Notes under the pieces: generated by a model | Told to the model about the DNA's origin: nothing | The model's database searches: none | The model's input: only the letters and a program-made list of their open reading frames with translations | Assembly: GCF_032460525.1 (NCBI RefSeq) | Contig: NZ_CP135963.1 | Span: forward strand, 434,001 to 498,000 | Reading direction: 5' to 3' | DNA from: Geodermatophilus sp. DSM 44513 | GTDB taxonomy: Bacteria > Actinomycetota > Actinomycetes > Mycobacteriales > Geodermatophilaceae | Length of the DNA: 64,000 bases | Shown here: piece by piece, positions 45,188-53,700 of the stretch | Numbering within the stretch: position 1 is the first letter of the stretch | How the letters are laid out: the number at the start of each line of letters is the position of its first letter | Translations under genes and position numbers: made by a program

Positions 45188-46156
45188 TCAGCGCACCCGG
45201 CCGCGGGCCCTGAGCGGCACCGGCGGCAGCGGCGGGGCGGCCAGCCGGTCGCCGTCGTAGCCGACGACGGTGCCGAAGCGCTCGTCCTCGGCGTTCCACC
45301 GCTCGGCGTACTCGGCGATCTCCTCACCCGAGCGGCCGACGAAGTTCCACCACATGACGATCCGCTCCTCGAACGGCTCGCCGCCGAGCAGCAGCAGCCG
45401 CGCGTCCTGCCCGGCGCGGATCCGCACCGTGCGGCGGCCAGTGCCGAGGTACAGCATCGCGCCGACCTCCAGCGGCGCGTCCTCCACCTGCGCCGACCCG
45501 GACGAGGCCAGCACGGCGTACTCGAAGTCCGGCTCCAGCGGCAGCTCGACGTCGGCACCGGCGGACAGGGCCAGGTCGGCGCCGACCAGCGGGGTGTGCG
45601 CCGTGCCGGGGGAGGTGGCCCCGCCGAGGGAGCCCAAGAGCACGGTGGCGGTGAGCCCGTCGGAGGTGAAGCCGGGCAGGCCGGTGTGGTGGGCGAACGC
45701 CGGCGCGGTGTCGCGGGCGGCGTCGGGCAGCGCCACCCACAGCTGGGCGCCGTGCAGGTACCGGGGGTGGCTCGCCGGGGACTGCTCGGAGTGCGCGATG
45801 CCGTGGCCGGCCGTCATCAGCGCGAGCTCGCCGGGCCGGACGCGGGCGTCGCTGCCGAGGGAGTCACGGTGGTGGATCTCGCCCTCCAGCAGCCAGGACA
45901 CCGTCTGCAGACCGGTGTGCGGGTGCGGCGGCACCTGCATGCCGGCCGACGCGGTGACGTCGTCGGGGCCGTAGTGGTCGACGAACGCCCACGCGCCGAC
46001 CAGCCGCCGGCCCAGGGTGGGCAGCAGCCGCCGCACGCGCGTGCTCTCGCCGAGCAGCACCTCCTTGCCCGGCAGCAGCTCCAGCACCGGGCCGGCGGCG
46101 GTGCCCTCCAGCCCGCCGAGCTCGCGGGCCGGCGGGCGGCGCTCCAGGTTGCTCAT
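45188..46156 (-). CDS. Pirin-family bicupin protein (downstream copy)
   Basis: A 322-aa pirin. The N-terminal cupin has the family's VGAWAFVDHYGPDD and the metal-binding PPHPHTGLQTVSWLLEGEIHHRDS, where two His of PHPH and a later His and Glu hold iron. ALMTAGHGIAHSEQSP follows. The second cupin is less conserved. Ligands look complete, so quercetinase-like or redox-sensing roles known for pirins are possible. It is encoded 30 bp downstream of a second pirin gene on the same strand; the two are different (well below identical) and not a recent duplication. Confidence 0.9.
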   Translation of the reverse strand: MSNLERRPPARELGGLEGTAAGPVLELLPGKEVLLGESTRVRRLLPTLGRRLVGAWAFVDHYGPDDVTASAGMQVPPHPHTGLQTVSWLLEGEIHHRDSLGSDARVRPGELALMTAGHGIAHSEQSPASHPRYLHGAQLWVALPDAARDTAPAFAHHTGLPGFTSDGLTATVLLGSLGGATSPGTAHTPLVGADLALSAGADVELPLEPDFEYAVLASSGSAQVEDAPLEVGAMLYLGTGRRTVRIRAGQDARLLLLGGEPFEERIVMWWNFVGRSGEEIAEYAERWNAEDERFGTVVGYDGDRLAAPPLPPVPLRARGRVR

Positions 46157-46186
46157 CGGGTCCTCCTGTGCGCGGGGAGCCTGGAC

Positions 46187-47212
46187 CTACTGTGCGCCGG
46201 ACTGGCCGGTCTCGCCGCGGACGGCGGCGTGCGGGACGGCGGGGCGGGTGGGGGCGCTGGAGTGCTGGGCCGGGATGCTGCCGAGCCGGCCGGCCCGGAA
46301 GTCCTCGAAGGCCTCGACGACCTCCTGCCGGGTGTTCATCACGAACGGCCCGTACACGGCGATCGGCTCGCGGATGGGACGGCCGCCGAGGACGACGACG
46401 TCCAGCGCCGGCGTGCGGGACTCCTGGCGCCGCGCCCCGCTGACCGTGATCGTGTCGCCCGCGCCGAGGACGGCGAGCTGGCCGGTGCGCACCGGGTGCC
46501 CCTCGGGGCCCACCGAGCCGGCGCCGGACAGCACGTAGACCAGCGCGTTGAAGTCCGGCTGCCACGGCAGGTCCAGGGTCGCGCCGGGGGCGACCGTGGC
46601 GTGCACCATGGCCATCGGCGTGTAGGTGGAGCCCGGGCCGGTGTGCCCGGCGACGTCACCGGCGATCACCCGCAGCAGGGCGCCGGCGTCCGGGCTGGCC
46701 AACAGCACCGACTCGCGGGCCCGCAGGTCCTGGTAGCGCGGCTCCGCCCACTTGCGCGCCATGGGCAGGTTCACCCACAGCTGCAGGCCGTGGAACAGAC
46801 CGCCGCTCACGACCAGGTGCTCCGGGGGACGCTCGATGTGCAACACGCCACCGCCGGCGGTCATCCACTGGGTGTCGCCGTCGGTGATCGAGCCCCCGCC
46901 GCCGTGGGAGTCGGCGTGCTCGAAGGTGCCGTCGATGAGGTAGGTGACGGTCTCGAAGCCCCGGTGCGGGTGCCAGGAGGTGCCCCGCGGCTCACCCGGG
47001 GCGTACTCCACCTCGCCCATCTGGTCCATGTGGATGAAGGGGTCGAGCTCGCGCAGGTCCGCGCCGGCGAACGCGCGGCGGACCGGGAAGCCCTCGCCCT
47101 CGAAGCCCGACGGCGCGGTGGTCACCGAGCGCACCCGGCGGCGGACCGTCCCCGGGACCGGCAGCGGGACGCGCGGGAGCGTGGTGGTGTCCTCGACGGT
47201 GACGGCGGGCAT
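46187..47212 (-). CDS. Pirin-family bicupin protein (upstream copy)
   Basis: A 341-aa pirin. It has FAGADLRELDPFIHMDQMGEVEY and the metal-site block GTSWHPHRGFETVTYLIDGTFEHADSHGGGG, then TQWMTAGGGVLHIERPPEHL. The C-terminal cupin includes LPWQPDFNALVYVLSGAGSVG and is followed by a ~30-residue Pro/Ser-rich tail. The start is set at ATG 47212, preceded by GAGGAGGCC; a longer frame from 47275 lacks such a site. It lies 73 bp downstream of the MurE paralogue and 30 bp upstream of the other pirin, so the three genes may form one transcript. Confidence 0.9.
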   Translation of the reverse strand: MPAVTVEDTTTLPRVPLPVPGTVRRRVRSVTTAPSGFEGEGFPVRRAFAGADLRELDPFIHMDQMGEVEYAPGEPRGTSWHPHRGFETVTYLIDGTFEHADSHGGGGSITDGDTQWMTAGGGVLHIERPPEHLVVSGGLFHGLQLWVNLPMARKWAEPRYQDLRARESVLLASPDAGALLRVIAGDVAGHTGPGSTYTPMAMVHATVAPGATLDLPWQPDFNALVYVLSGAGSVGPEGHPVRTGQLAVLGAGDTITVSGARRQESRTPALDVVVLGGRPIREPIAVYGPFVMNTRQEVVEAFEDFRAGRLGSIPAQHSSAPTRPAVPHAAVRGETGQSGAQ

Positions 47213-47285
47213 GCCGGCCTCCTCGGTTGAACTCTCAACTGACGGAGGTCGTAACGGCGCGCCGGCCCCCGTCATTCCCCCCGCG

Positions 47286-48815
47286 TCAGGAGGCGCGCTC
47301 GCGCAGCCGGTCCCCGGGCTGCGGGTGCGCCTCGTCCAGCGCCTCCACGGCGACCTCGGCGTCGTCCAGGTGGACGGCGTCGCGCGGGTCGGTGGTGTCC
47401 AGCATCCGCGTCTCGTGGCCCCGGCCCACCACCAGGACGACGTCGGCCGGCCCGGCGGCCCGCACCGCGGCGGTGATCGCCGTCCGCCGGTCGGGCACCG
47501 TGCGCACGCCGGCCGCGGAGCCCAGCAGGCCCACGCGCAGCTCGGCGCGGATCGCGGCCGGGTCCTCGCCGTGGCTGCCCTCGTTGGTCAGCCACACGCA
47601 GTCCGCGGCCCGCGCGGCCTCGCCCAGCCCCTGGCGCTTGTAGCGGTCGCGCCGGCCGCGGGCGCCGAGCACCAGGTGCACCCGGCCGCTGGGGTGGGTG
47701 AGGTCGCGGGCCGTGACGAGGGCGGCGGCCAGCGCGCGGGGCGTGTGCGCGTAGTCGACGACGACCCGCGGCCGGCCCGACCCGCCGAGGACGGTGTTGC
47801 GCCCGCGGGGCGGGGCGACCGCGGCCAGCCCGGCGGCGATCCGGTCCGGCGGGACGCCGAGCACCCGGCCGGTGGCCCAGGCGGCGGCCAGGTTGGTGAC
47901 GTGCACCCGCCCCACCAGCGGGCTGCGCACCCGGTGCCCGCCGAGGTCGTCGCCGATGAGCAGTTCGGTGCCGCCGCTCCCGGTCCGCCACCCCAGCACC
48001 CGCACGTCGGTGTCGGTCCCCGAGCCGACCCGGGTCACCGGCACCTGCGCCTGGTCGGCCAGCCGCCGTCCCCAGGGCTCCTCGGTGACGACCACGGCGG
48101 CGGCGGTCCGCCCGGCCTCGAACAGCCGGGCCTTGCTGGCCCAGTACTGCTCCAGGGTGCCGTGGTGGTCGAGGTGGTCCTCCTCGAAGCCGGTGAAGAC
48201 CGACACCTGGAACCCCAGACCGTCCATGCGCCCCATGTCCAGCGCGATGGAGGAGGCCTCCACGACCGCGCTGTGCGCGCCGGCCTCGAGCATCCAGCCC
48301 AGCAGCTGGTGCAGCTCGGGGGCCTCGGGCGTGGTCAGGGCGGTCGTCCGCGCGTGCCTGCCGACCTCGGCGCCCAGCGTGCCCACCACGCCCGTGCAGT
48401 CGCCCCCGGCGTCCAGGACGCCGCGGAGCAGGGCGCTGGTGGTGGTCTTGCCGTTGCTGCCGGTGACCCCGACCAACCGCAGCGCCGCGGCCGGGTCACC
48501 GGCCAGCAGCGCGCCGAGCGGGCCGAGCTGGGCACGCACCGAGGGCACGCGCAGCTGCGGCAGGTCGCTGTCCACCGGCCGGTCGACGAGCAGTGCGACC
48601 GCACCGGCGGCCGCGGCCGCGGGAGCGTGGCGGTGACCGTCGCTGGCCGAGCCGCGGACGCAGGCGAACAGCGCGCCGGGGACGACGAGCCGGGAGTCCG
48701 TCACCAGGCCGCGCACCGTCAGGTCGTCGGTGCCCCCGACGCGGGTGACCGGGCCGCCGGGCACGGTGCGGGCGCGACGCTCGACCTCCGACCACGGGAC
48801 GGAGGGGAGACGCAC
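47286..48815 (-). CDS. Mur ligase family protein, MurE paralogue without the DNPR motif
   Basis: A 509-aa ATP-dependent amide ligase with the full MurE layout. Residues about 25-100 are the UDP-binding N-domain (GLVTDSRLVVPGALFACVRG). The central ATPase has VGVTGSNGKTTTSALLRGV, TTPEAPELHQLLGWMLEAG, DHLDHHGTLEQYWASKARLF with the lysine that is carbamylated in MurE, and the C-domain has RVVVDYAHTPRALAAAL and GRGHETRML. Where MurE carries the amino-acid-binding DNPR, this protein has EGSH (in WLTNEGSHGEDPAAI), and SSHAL has become SSIAL. So the added amino acid, or even the acceptor, probably differs from meso-diaminopimelate on UDP-MurNAc-dipeptide. GTG 48815 is preferred. It is away from any dcw cluster and upstream of two pirins. 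Confidence 0.88.
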   Translation of the reverse strand: MRLPSVPWSEVERRARTVPGGPVTRVGGTDDLTVRGLVTDSRLVVPGALFACVRGSASDGHRHAPAAAAAGAVALLVDRPVDSDLPQLRVPSVRAQLGPLGALLAGDPAAALRLVGVTGSNGKTTTSALLRGVLDAGGDCTGVVGTLGAEVGRHARTTALTTPEAPELHQLLGWMLEAGAHSAVVEASSIALDMGRMDGLGFQVSVFTGFEEDHLDHHGTLEQYWASKARLFEAGRTAAAVVVTEEPWGRRLADQAQVPVTRVGSGTDTDVRVLGWRTGSGGTELLIGDDLGGHRVRSPLVGRVHVTNLAAAWATGRVLGVPPDRIAAGLAAVAPPRGRNTVLGGSGRPRVVVDYAHTPRALAAALVTARDLTHPSGRVHLVLGARGRRDRYKRQGLGEAARAADCVWLTNEGSHGEDPAAIRAELRVGLLGSAAGVRTVPDRRTAITAAVRAAGPADVVLVVGRGHETRMLDTTDPRDAVHLDDAEVAVEALDEAHPQPGDRLRERAS

Positions 48816-48962
48816 CGGCCCGACGGTATGCGGCGCTGCCCGAAGCCGCAGGTCGGGGCTGTAGGCACTCCACCCGTCCGGCGCGCCCCTGACCGCGCGG
48901 AGCGCGCGGGACACACCCCGGCACCGGTCGCGGGCGCCTGCCGCGGCCGGACGCGCCGGGCG

Positions 48963-48968
48963 GATACT
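48963..48968 (+). promoter_or_regulatory. Possible -10 box for the ABC-F gene
   Basis: GATACT ends 8 nt before the ATG at 48977, which would give a start of transcription at or next to the ATG. CGGAG also lies 5 nt before the ATG, so a leadered mRNA from an upstream promoter is equally possible. Confidence 0.35.
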
Positions 48969-48976
48969 CGGAGCTG

Positions 48977-50785
48977 ATGAGCGCACCCGTCAACCTGGTC
49001 AACCTCGAGCGGGTGCACAAGGCACACGGCACCACCGTCCTGCTCGACGACGTCTCCCTCGGCATCGCCGCAGGCGAGCGCATCGGCGTGGTGGGGCGCA
49101 ACGGCAGCGGGAAGTCCACGCTGCTCGGCGTCCTGACCGGCGGTGAGGAGCCCGACTCCGGCCGGGTCACCCGGCGCGGCGACCTGGCCGTCGGCGTCCT
49201 CGACCAGTCCGGCACCCTGCCGCCCGGTGCGACGGTGCGGGACGTCGTCCTGCCCGCCAGCCTGTTCGCCGCCGAGCACGAGTGGGCCGCCGACCCGGCC
49301 GTGCGCAGCGTGCTCACCGGCCTGGAACTGGACCGGCTGGGCCTGGACAGCCCGGTCGCGCCGATGTCCGGCGGCGAGCGGCGCCGGGTCGCGCTGGCCG
49401 CGCAGCTCGTCCGGCCGCTGGACCTGCTGGTGCTCGACGAGCCGACCAACCACCTCGACGTCGAGGGCGTGGCCTGGCTGGCCGGCTACGTGCGGGAGCG
49501 GGTCGGCGCGCTGGTGGTCGTGACCCACGACCGGTGGTTCCTCGACGAGGTGTGCACGCAGACGTGGGAGGTCGCCGACGGCCGGGTGCACGCCTACGAG
49601 GGGGGCTACGCCGCCTACACGCTGGCCCGCGCCGAGCGCGCCCGGATCGCGGCGGCCGGCGAGGAGCGCCGCCTCAACCTGGTCCGCAAGGAACTGGCCT
49701 GGCTGCGCCGCGGCCCGCCCGCGCGCACCAGCAAGCCGAGGTTCCGGATCGAGGCCGCCCAGGCGCTCATCGCCGACGAACCCCCCGCGCGGGACCAGAT
49801 GGCGCTGGCCGGCTTCGCCGCCCGCCGCCTCGGCAGGACCGTCTACGACGTGGAGGACGTCACCTACGCGGTGCCCACGGACGACGGCCCCCGCACCCTG
49901 TTCCGGGACCTGAGCTGGCACGCCGGCCCGGGTGACCGGATCGGCGTCGTCGGCGTCAACGGGGCGGGCAAGACCTCGCTCCTGCGGCTGCTGGTCGGCG
50001 AGAGCGAGCCCGACCGCGGCCGGGTGGTGCGCGGGCAGACCGTGGCGCCGGCCTACCTCTCCCAGCACGTCACCGAGCTGCCGGGCCGGCTGCGGGTGCT
50101 GGAGGCGGTGCAGGAGGTCGCCCGGATCGCCCGCATCGGGAACCAGGAGATCTCCGCGTCGTCCCTGGCCGAGCGGTTCGGCTTCCCGGCGTCGCGGCAG
50201 TGGACGCCGGTGGGCGACCTCTCCGGCGGCGAGCGGCGGCGGCTGCAGCTGCTGCGGCTGCTGATGAGCGAGCCGAACGTGCTGCTGCTCGACGAGCCGA
50301 CGAACGACCTGGACATCGACACGCTGACCGCGCTGGAGGACCTGCTCGACGGCTTCCCCGGCACCGTGCTGGTGGTCAGCCACGACCGGTACTTCGTCGA
50401 CCGGGTGTGCGACTCCGTGGTCGCGCTCATGGGCGACGGCTCGCTGGCGGCCCTGCCCGGCGGGGTCGAGGAGTACCTGACCCGCCGCGCCGCGGGGGAG
50501 GCGGCGCTGCCCTCGGTGACGTCCACGGCGGCACCTGCTGCCGCCCCCTCGGCCCCCGCGCGTTCGTCCGGGGACGTGCGGGCAGCCCGCAAGGAGGCCG
50601 CGCGGCTGGAGCGGCGGCTGGAGAAGCTCACCGCCGACGAGGAGCGGCTGCACGGCGAGCTGGCCGCGGCGGCGACCGACCACGTCCGGGTCGGCGAGCT
50701 GGACGCGCGGCTGCGCACGGTGCTGGCCGAGAAGGAGCAGGTGGAGAGCGACTGGCTCGAAGCCGCCGAGGTCGCCGAGGGCTGA
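48977..50785 (+). CDS. ABC-F family ATPase
   Basis: A 602-aa soluble protein with two ATP-binding cassettes and no membrane part. First cassette: GRNGSGKSTLLGVLTGG, MSGGERRRVALAAQL, LLVLDEPTNHLDVEGV. Second cassette: GVNGAGKTSLLRLLVGE, LSGGERRRLQLLRLLM, LLLLDEPTNDLDIDTL, VVSHDRYFVDRVCDSVV. Between them is the linker, and the end is a charged coiled coil (RKEAARLERRLEKLTADEERLHGEL). ABC-F proteins bind the ribosomal E site to rescue stalled or poorly placed tRNAs, and some protect against antibiotics. The layout resembles the Uup/EttA-type housekeeping group, but the exact role is open. Divergent from the MurE paralogue. Confidence 0.92.
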   Translation: MSAPVNLVNLERVHKAHGTTVLLDDVSLGIAAGERIGVVGRNGSGKSTLLGVLTGGEEPDSGRVTRRGDLAVGVLDQSGTLPPGATVRDVVLPASLFAAEHEWAADPAVRSVLTGLELDRLGLDSPVAPMSGGERRRVALAAQLVRPLDLLVLDEPTNHLDVEGVAWLAGYVRERVGALVVVTHDRWFLDEVCTQTWEVADGRVHAYEGGYAAYTLARAERARIAAAGEERRLNLVRKELAWLRRGPPARTSKPRFRIEAAQALIADEPPARDQMALAGFAARRLGRTVYDVEDVTYAVPTDDGPRTLFRDLSWHAGPGDRIGVVGVNGAGKTSLLRLLVGESEPDRGRVVRGQTVAPAYLSQHVTELPGRLRVLEAVQEVARIARIGNQEISASSLAERFGFPASRQWTPVGDLSGGERRRLQLLRLLMSEPNVLLLDEPTNDLDIDTLTALEDLLDGFPGTVLVVSHDRYFVDRVCDSVVALMGDGSLAALPGGVEEYLTRRAAGEAALPSVTSTAAPAAAPSAPARSSGDVRAARKEAARLERRLEKLTADEERLHGELAAAATDHVRVGELDARLRTVLAEKEQVESDWLEAAEVAEG

Positions 50786-50843
50786 GCGGGCCCCGCCCGG
50801 GTCGCGGCCGGCCCTCCCTGGAGGCCACCTCTCCCCGCGGACG

Positions 50844-50879
50844 CTCGTGCTCTGCCCACCGTGGTGGGCAGAGCACGAG
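50844..50879. repeat. 36-bp dispersed palindrome, copy 5
   Basis: Perfect 16-bp arms with loop CGTG. Flanks GACG and CGTC extend the stem to 20 bp with bases different from those flanking copy 3, so the flanks change together. It lies between convergent genes, 58 bp after the ABC-F stop and 27 bp from the other stop. Confidence 0.95.
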
Positions 50880-50906
50880 CGTCGCGCGGGGGAGGGTCGC
50901 CGGGGG

Positions 50907-51608
50907 TCACGCGGCGACGGCGGCCTCCGCGCGGTTGCGCTGGAGCAGCCGCAGGCCGACCACGACCGCCGGGACGGCGCCCAGCAGCATGAGCCCGCCG
51001 TACAGCAGCGGGGAGAAGGTCAGCACAGTCGCCAGCACGAGCGAGACGACCGCGGGGGCCAGCAGCCACCAGCTGATCACGCCCGCCCGGGCCAGGCCGG
51101 CGTAACCGACCAGCGGACCGACCAGGCCGAGCAGCGTCACGGTGCCGACCACGGCCATCGCCGCGGAACCGTGGACGTCGGCGAACACCGCCTCCGCGGT
51201 GCTCGCCTCGAGCAGCCGCCCGACGGCGCCGGTCCAGAAGTCGAAGAGCACGTTCCCGGCGACGGTGACCATGCCCAGCGCGGCCATCAGCGCCCCCGCG
51301 ACGGCCAGGCCCGCGCCGCGACGGCCGCGCACCAGCGCGGGCGCCGCCAGCCAGGCCAGGCCGGTCAGCATCGTGCCGTAGTGCAGCAGCAACGCCGACA
51401 GGGTGGTCCGCGCCTCGTCGCGGGCGAGGGAGGCGATGTAGTCGGCGTCGGCCATCGAGTCCTGCGGCGGTGAGGTCACCATGCCGGCGACGAAGAGCAC
51501 CGAGCCGAGGACCAGGGCGCCCCCGGCGATCGGGAGCAGCAGCGAGCCGGCGGAGCGGCGGCCCGGCGCCGGAGTCGTGGTGGACGGGGTCTGGAGTTCG
51601 GTCGTCAT
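50907..51608 (-). CDS. Six-segment integral membrane protein of unknown function
   Basis: A 233-aa protein with six clear hydrophobic segments: LLLPIAGGALVLGSVLFVAGMV, LLHYGTMLTGLAWLAAPALV, GLAVAGALMAALGMVTVAGNVLF, AAMAVVGTVTLLGLVGPLVGY, WWLLAPAVVSLVLATVLTF and LLYGGLMLLGAVPAVVVGL. A Pro/Thr-rich cytoplasmic start precedes them. The pattern recalls DUF4386-like membrane proteins, but I cannot assign it firmly. ATG 51608. It is divergent from the sensor kinase gene with 145 bp between, so the two-component system may control it; that is inference. Confidence 0.72.
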   Translation of the reverse strand: MTTELQTPSTTTPAPGRRSAGSLLLPIAGGALVLGSVLFVAGMVTSPPQDSMADADYIASLARDEARTTLSALLLHYGTMLTGLAWLAAPALVRGRRGAGLAVAGALMAALGMVTVAGNVLFDFWTGAVGRLLEASTAEAVFADVHGSAAMAVVGTVTLLGLVGPLVGYAGLARAGVISWWLLAPAVVSLVLATVLTFSPLLYGGLMLLGAVPAVVVGLRLLQRNRAEAAVAA

Positions 51609-51740
51609 GGCCGGAACGCTAGGAACCCGCCCTCGACCTGGGCGTCCGTCGTGCCGCACCGACCTGGCTCCGTCCTGCGGCGGAACGACACGGGCGGCCG
51701 TTCGGCCGCGCGGGGGATGCCCGGCGCCCCGCGCGGCGCC

Positions 51741-51746
51741 TAGCGT
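51741..51746 (+). promoter_or_regulatory. Possible -10 box for the leaderless sensor kinase gene
   Basis: TAGCGT ends 7 nt before GTG 51754, matching TANNNT with a transcription start at the start codon. No Shine-Dalgarno site is visible, which agrees with a leaderless mRNA. Confidence 0.42.
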
Positions 51747-51753
51747 GCGCGTC

Positions 51754-52926
51754 GTGCCCCGCTGGACCGCCTCCCCGAGCGCGCGCCGCCTGTTCTGGCC
51801 GGCCGTGGGCGCCCTCATGGGGGCTCTCTCGGTCTTCGAGTGGTCCGTCGACGACTTCACCGGCCGCGACTGGCCGCTGCTGGTCCCCGGACTGCTGGTG
51901 GCCGCACTCGTCGCACTGTGCCGCTGGCTGTCGGCCACCGCACCCGTCCTGGGCATCCTCACCGTCCTGGTCAACCTCGCGGGGGGCGCCCCCGGCCCTG
52001 GCGGCGCCCAGCTGGTCGGCATGGGCCTGCTGGTCGGCCACGCCCTCGCCGTGCTGCCCCCGCGCCGCGGCGTCGTCTCGGCCGGTGTCTCCGGAGCGCT
52101 GGCCGCCGTGCTGGGCGCCGCCTTCGCGCCCAACCCGTGGGAGGCGGTGTTCTACCTGCTCGTGGTCGGTGCCTCCGCCGCCGTCGGGGCGCTGGTGGCG
52201 CAGTCGCGGCAGCGCGCCGCGCGGATGCAGCTGCTCGCCGCCCGGCTCGCCGAGCAGCAGGAGGCGGTCGCCGCCGCGGCCACGACCGCCGAGCGGGCCC
52301 GGATCGCCCGCGAGGTGCACGACTCCGTGGCGCACGCGGTGAGCGTGATGGTGCTGCAGATGGGCGGCCTGCGCCGGCTGCTGCCCGACCACCCCGAGGC
52401 GCAGGAGGTGCTGCTCGGCCTGGAGCGGCTGGGCCGGGACTCCGTCGACGAGATGCGCCGGGTCGTCGGAATCCTGAGGGAGCAGCGCGACGGGGCGCCG
52501 GCTCCCCGGCCGTCGCTGTCCCGGCTCGACGCCGTCCTCGACGAGCTGCGGACGGCGGGCATGCCGGTGGAGCTGACCGTCACGGGGGAGCCGGTCGAGC
52601 TGCCGCAGCTGGTCGACGTCTCCGCCGTCCGGGTGGTGCAGGAGGCGCTGTCCAACGTGGTCCGGCACGCCGGTGCCGCCGCGACGCGGGTGGAGGTCCG
52701 GTACGAGCCGGGGGCGGTGACGGTCACGGTGACCGACGACGGCCGCCCCCGCGTCCCGGCGCCGCCGCCGACCGGCGCCGGCGGGCACGGGCAGCTGCAC
52801 ATGCGCGAGCGGGTCGCCGTCGCCGGTGGGCGGCTGGAGGTCGGGCCGGTGCGCGGGGGCGGCTACCGGGTCCGCGCCACCTTCCCGGTGGCCGTCCCGA
52901 GCACCCCGGCGGGGGCGGTGGCGTGA
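51754..52926 (+). CDS. Sensor histidine kinase (NarL-type, HisKA_3)
   Basis: A 390-aa membrane kinase. The first ~140 residues hold about four or five hydrophobic segments with short loops, so the sensor is in or near the membrane. The dimerisation domain has the phospho-acceptor box ERARIAREVHDSVAHAVSVM (His about residue 189). The ATPase domain shows VVQEALSNVVRHAGAA (N box), VTVTDDGRPRVP (G1), and GGHGQLHMRERVAVAGG (G2). It phosphorylates the response regulator whose gene overlaps its end by 4 nt. The signal is not evident. GTG 51754 is used; GTG 51745 is possible. Confidence 0.9.
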   Translation: MPRWTASPSARRLFWPAVGALMGALSVFEWSVDDFTGRDWPLLVPGLLVAALVALCRWLSATAPVLGILTVLVNLAGGAPGPGGAQLVGMGLLVGHALAVLPPRRGVVSAGVSGALAAVLGAAFAPNPWEAVFYLLVVGASAAVGALVAQSRQRAARMQLLAARLAEQQEAVAAAATTAERARIAREVHDSVAHAVSVMVLQMGGLRRLLPDHPEAQEVLLGLERLGRDSVDEMRRVVGILREQRDGAPAPRPSLSRLDAVLDELRTAGMPVELTVTGEPVELPQLVDVSAVRVVQEALSNVVRHAGAAATRVEVRYEPGAVTVTVTDDGRPRVPAPPPTGAGGHGQLHMRERVAVAGGRLEVGPVRGGGYRVRATFPVAVPSTPAGAVA

Positions 52927-53582
52927 CCATCCGGGTGGTGCTCGTCGACGACCAGGCGATGGTGCGCACCGGGTTGCGCATGGTGCTGGCCGCCGAGCCC
53001 GACATCGAGGTGGTCGGCGAGGCCGCCGACGGGGCCGCCGGCGTCCGGGTGGTGACCGAGCAGCGGCCGGACGTCGTGCTGCTCGACGTCCGCATGCCGG
53101 GCGTGGACGGGCTCGAGGCGGCCCGGCGGATCGCCGCCGCGGACCTGCCGACCCGGGTCGTCGTGCTGACCACCTTCGACGAGGACGAGTACCTGGCCGC
53201 TGCCCTGCGGGCCGGGGTCAGCGGCTTCCTGCTCAAGGTGGCCCCGCCGGAGGACCTGGTCGCCGCCGTCCGCACCGTCGCCGCCGGGCACGGCCTGCTC
53301 GACCCGGCGGTCACCCTGCGGGTCATCGAGACCGTCGCCGCGGCGCCGGCGCCGGACCCGGAGCGGGTCGGGGCGCTGGCCCGGCTGACCGAGCGGGAGA
53401 CCGACGTGCTCGCGCTGGTGGCCGCCGGGCTGTCCAACGCCGAGATCGCCGCCCGGCTGTTCCTCGGCGAGGCGACGGTGAAGACCCACGTCAGCCGGGT
53501 GCTGCTCAAGCTGGGCCTGCGCGACCGCGTGCAGGCGGTGGCCTTCGCCTACGAGTCCGGGCTGGTCCGGCCCGGCCGGTGA
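52923..53582 (+). CDS. NarL/LuxR-family response regulator
   Basis: A 219-aa regulator. The receiver domain has VLVDDQAMVRTGL with the acidic pair, phospho-acceptor Asp in VVLLDVRMPG, the conserved Thr in VLTTFDEDEY, and Lys in GFLLKVAPPEDL. The DNA-binding domain (about 150-215) is a LuxR-type HTH: LTERETDVLALVAAGLSNAEIAARLFLGEATVKTHVSRVLLKLG. It pairs with the sensor kinase encoded upstream. The Mrp antiporter operon starts 118 bp downstream with its own TAGACT -10-like hexamer at 53628, so the pair could regulate ion homeostasis, but no operator can be seen. Confidence 0.92.
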   Translation: MTIRVVLVDDQAMVRTGLRMVLAAEPDIEVVGEAADGAAGVRVVTEQRPDVVLLDVRMPGVDGLEAARRIAAADLPTRVVVLTTFDEDEYLAAALRAGVSGFLLKVAPPEDLVAAVRTVAAGHGLLDPAVTLRVIETVAAAPAPDPERVGALARLTERETDVLALVAAGLSNAEIAARLFLGEATVKTHVSRVLLKLGLRDRVQAVAFAYESGLVRPGR

Positions 53583-53700
53583 GGGGCGGGCCCCAGCGAC
53601 GAGGCCGGGCCCACCGGGCCTGCCGGGTAGACTGATCACCGCGCCGGCCGTCGCCCGACCGACGTCCGGTGTCCCCGCGCCCTGCGACTCCCGGAGACAC

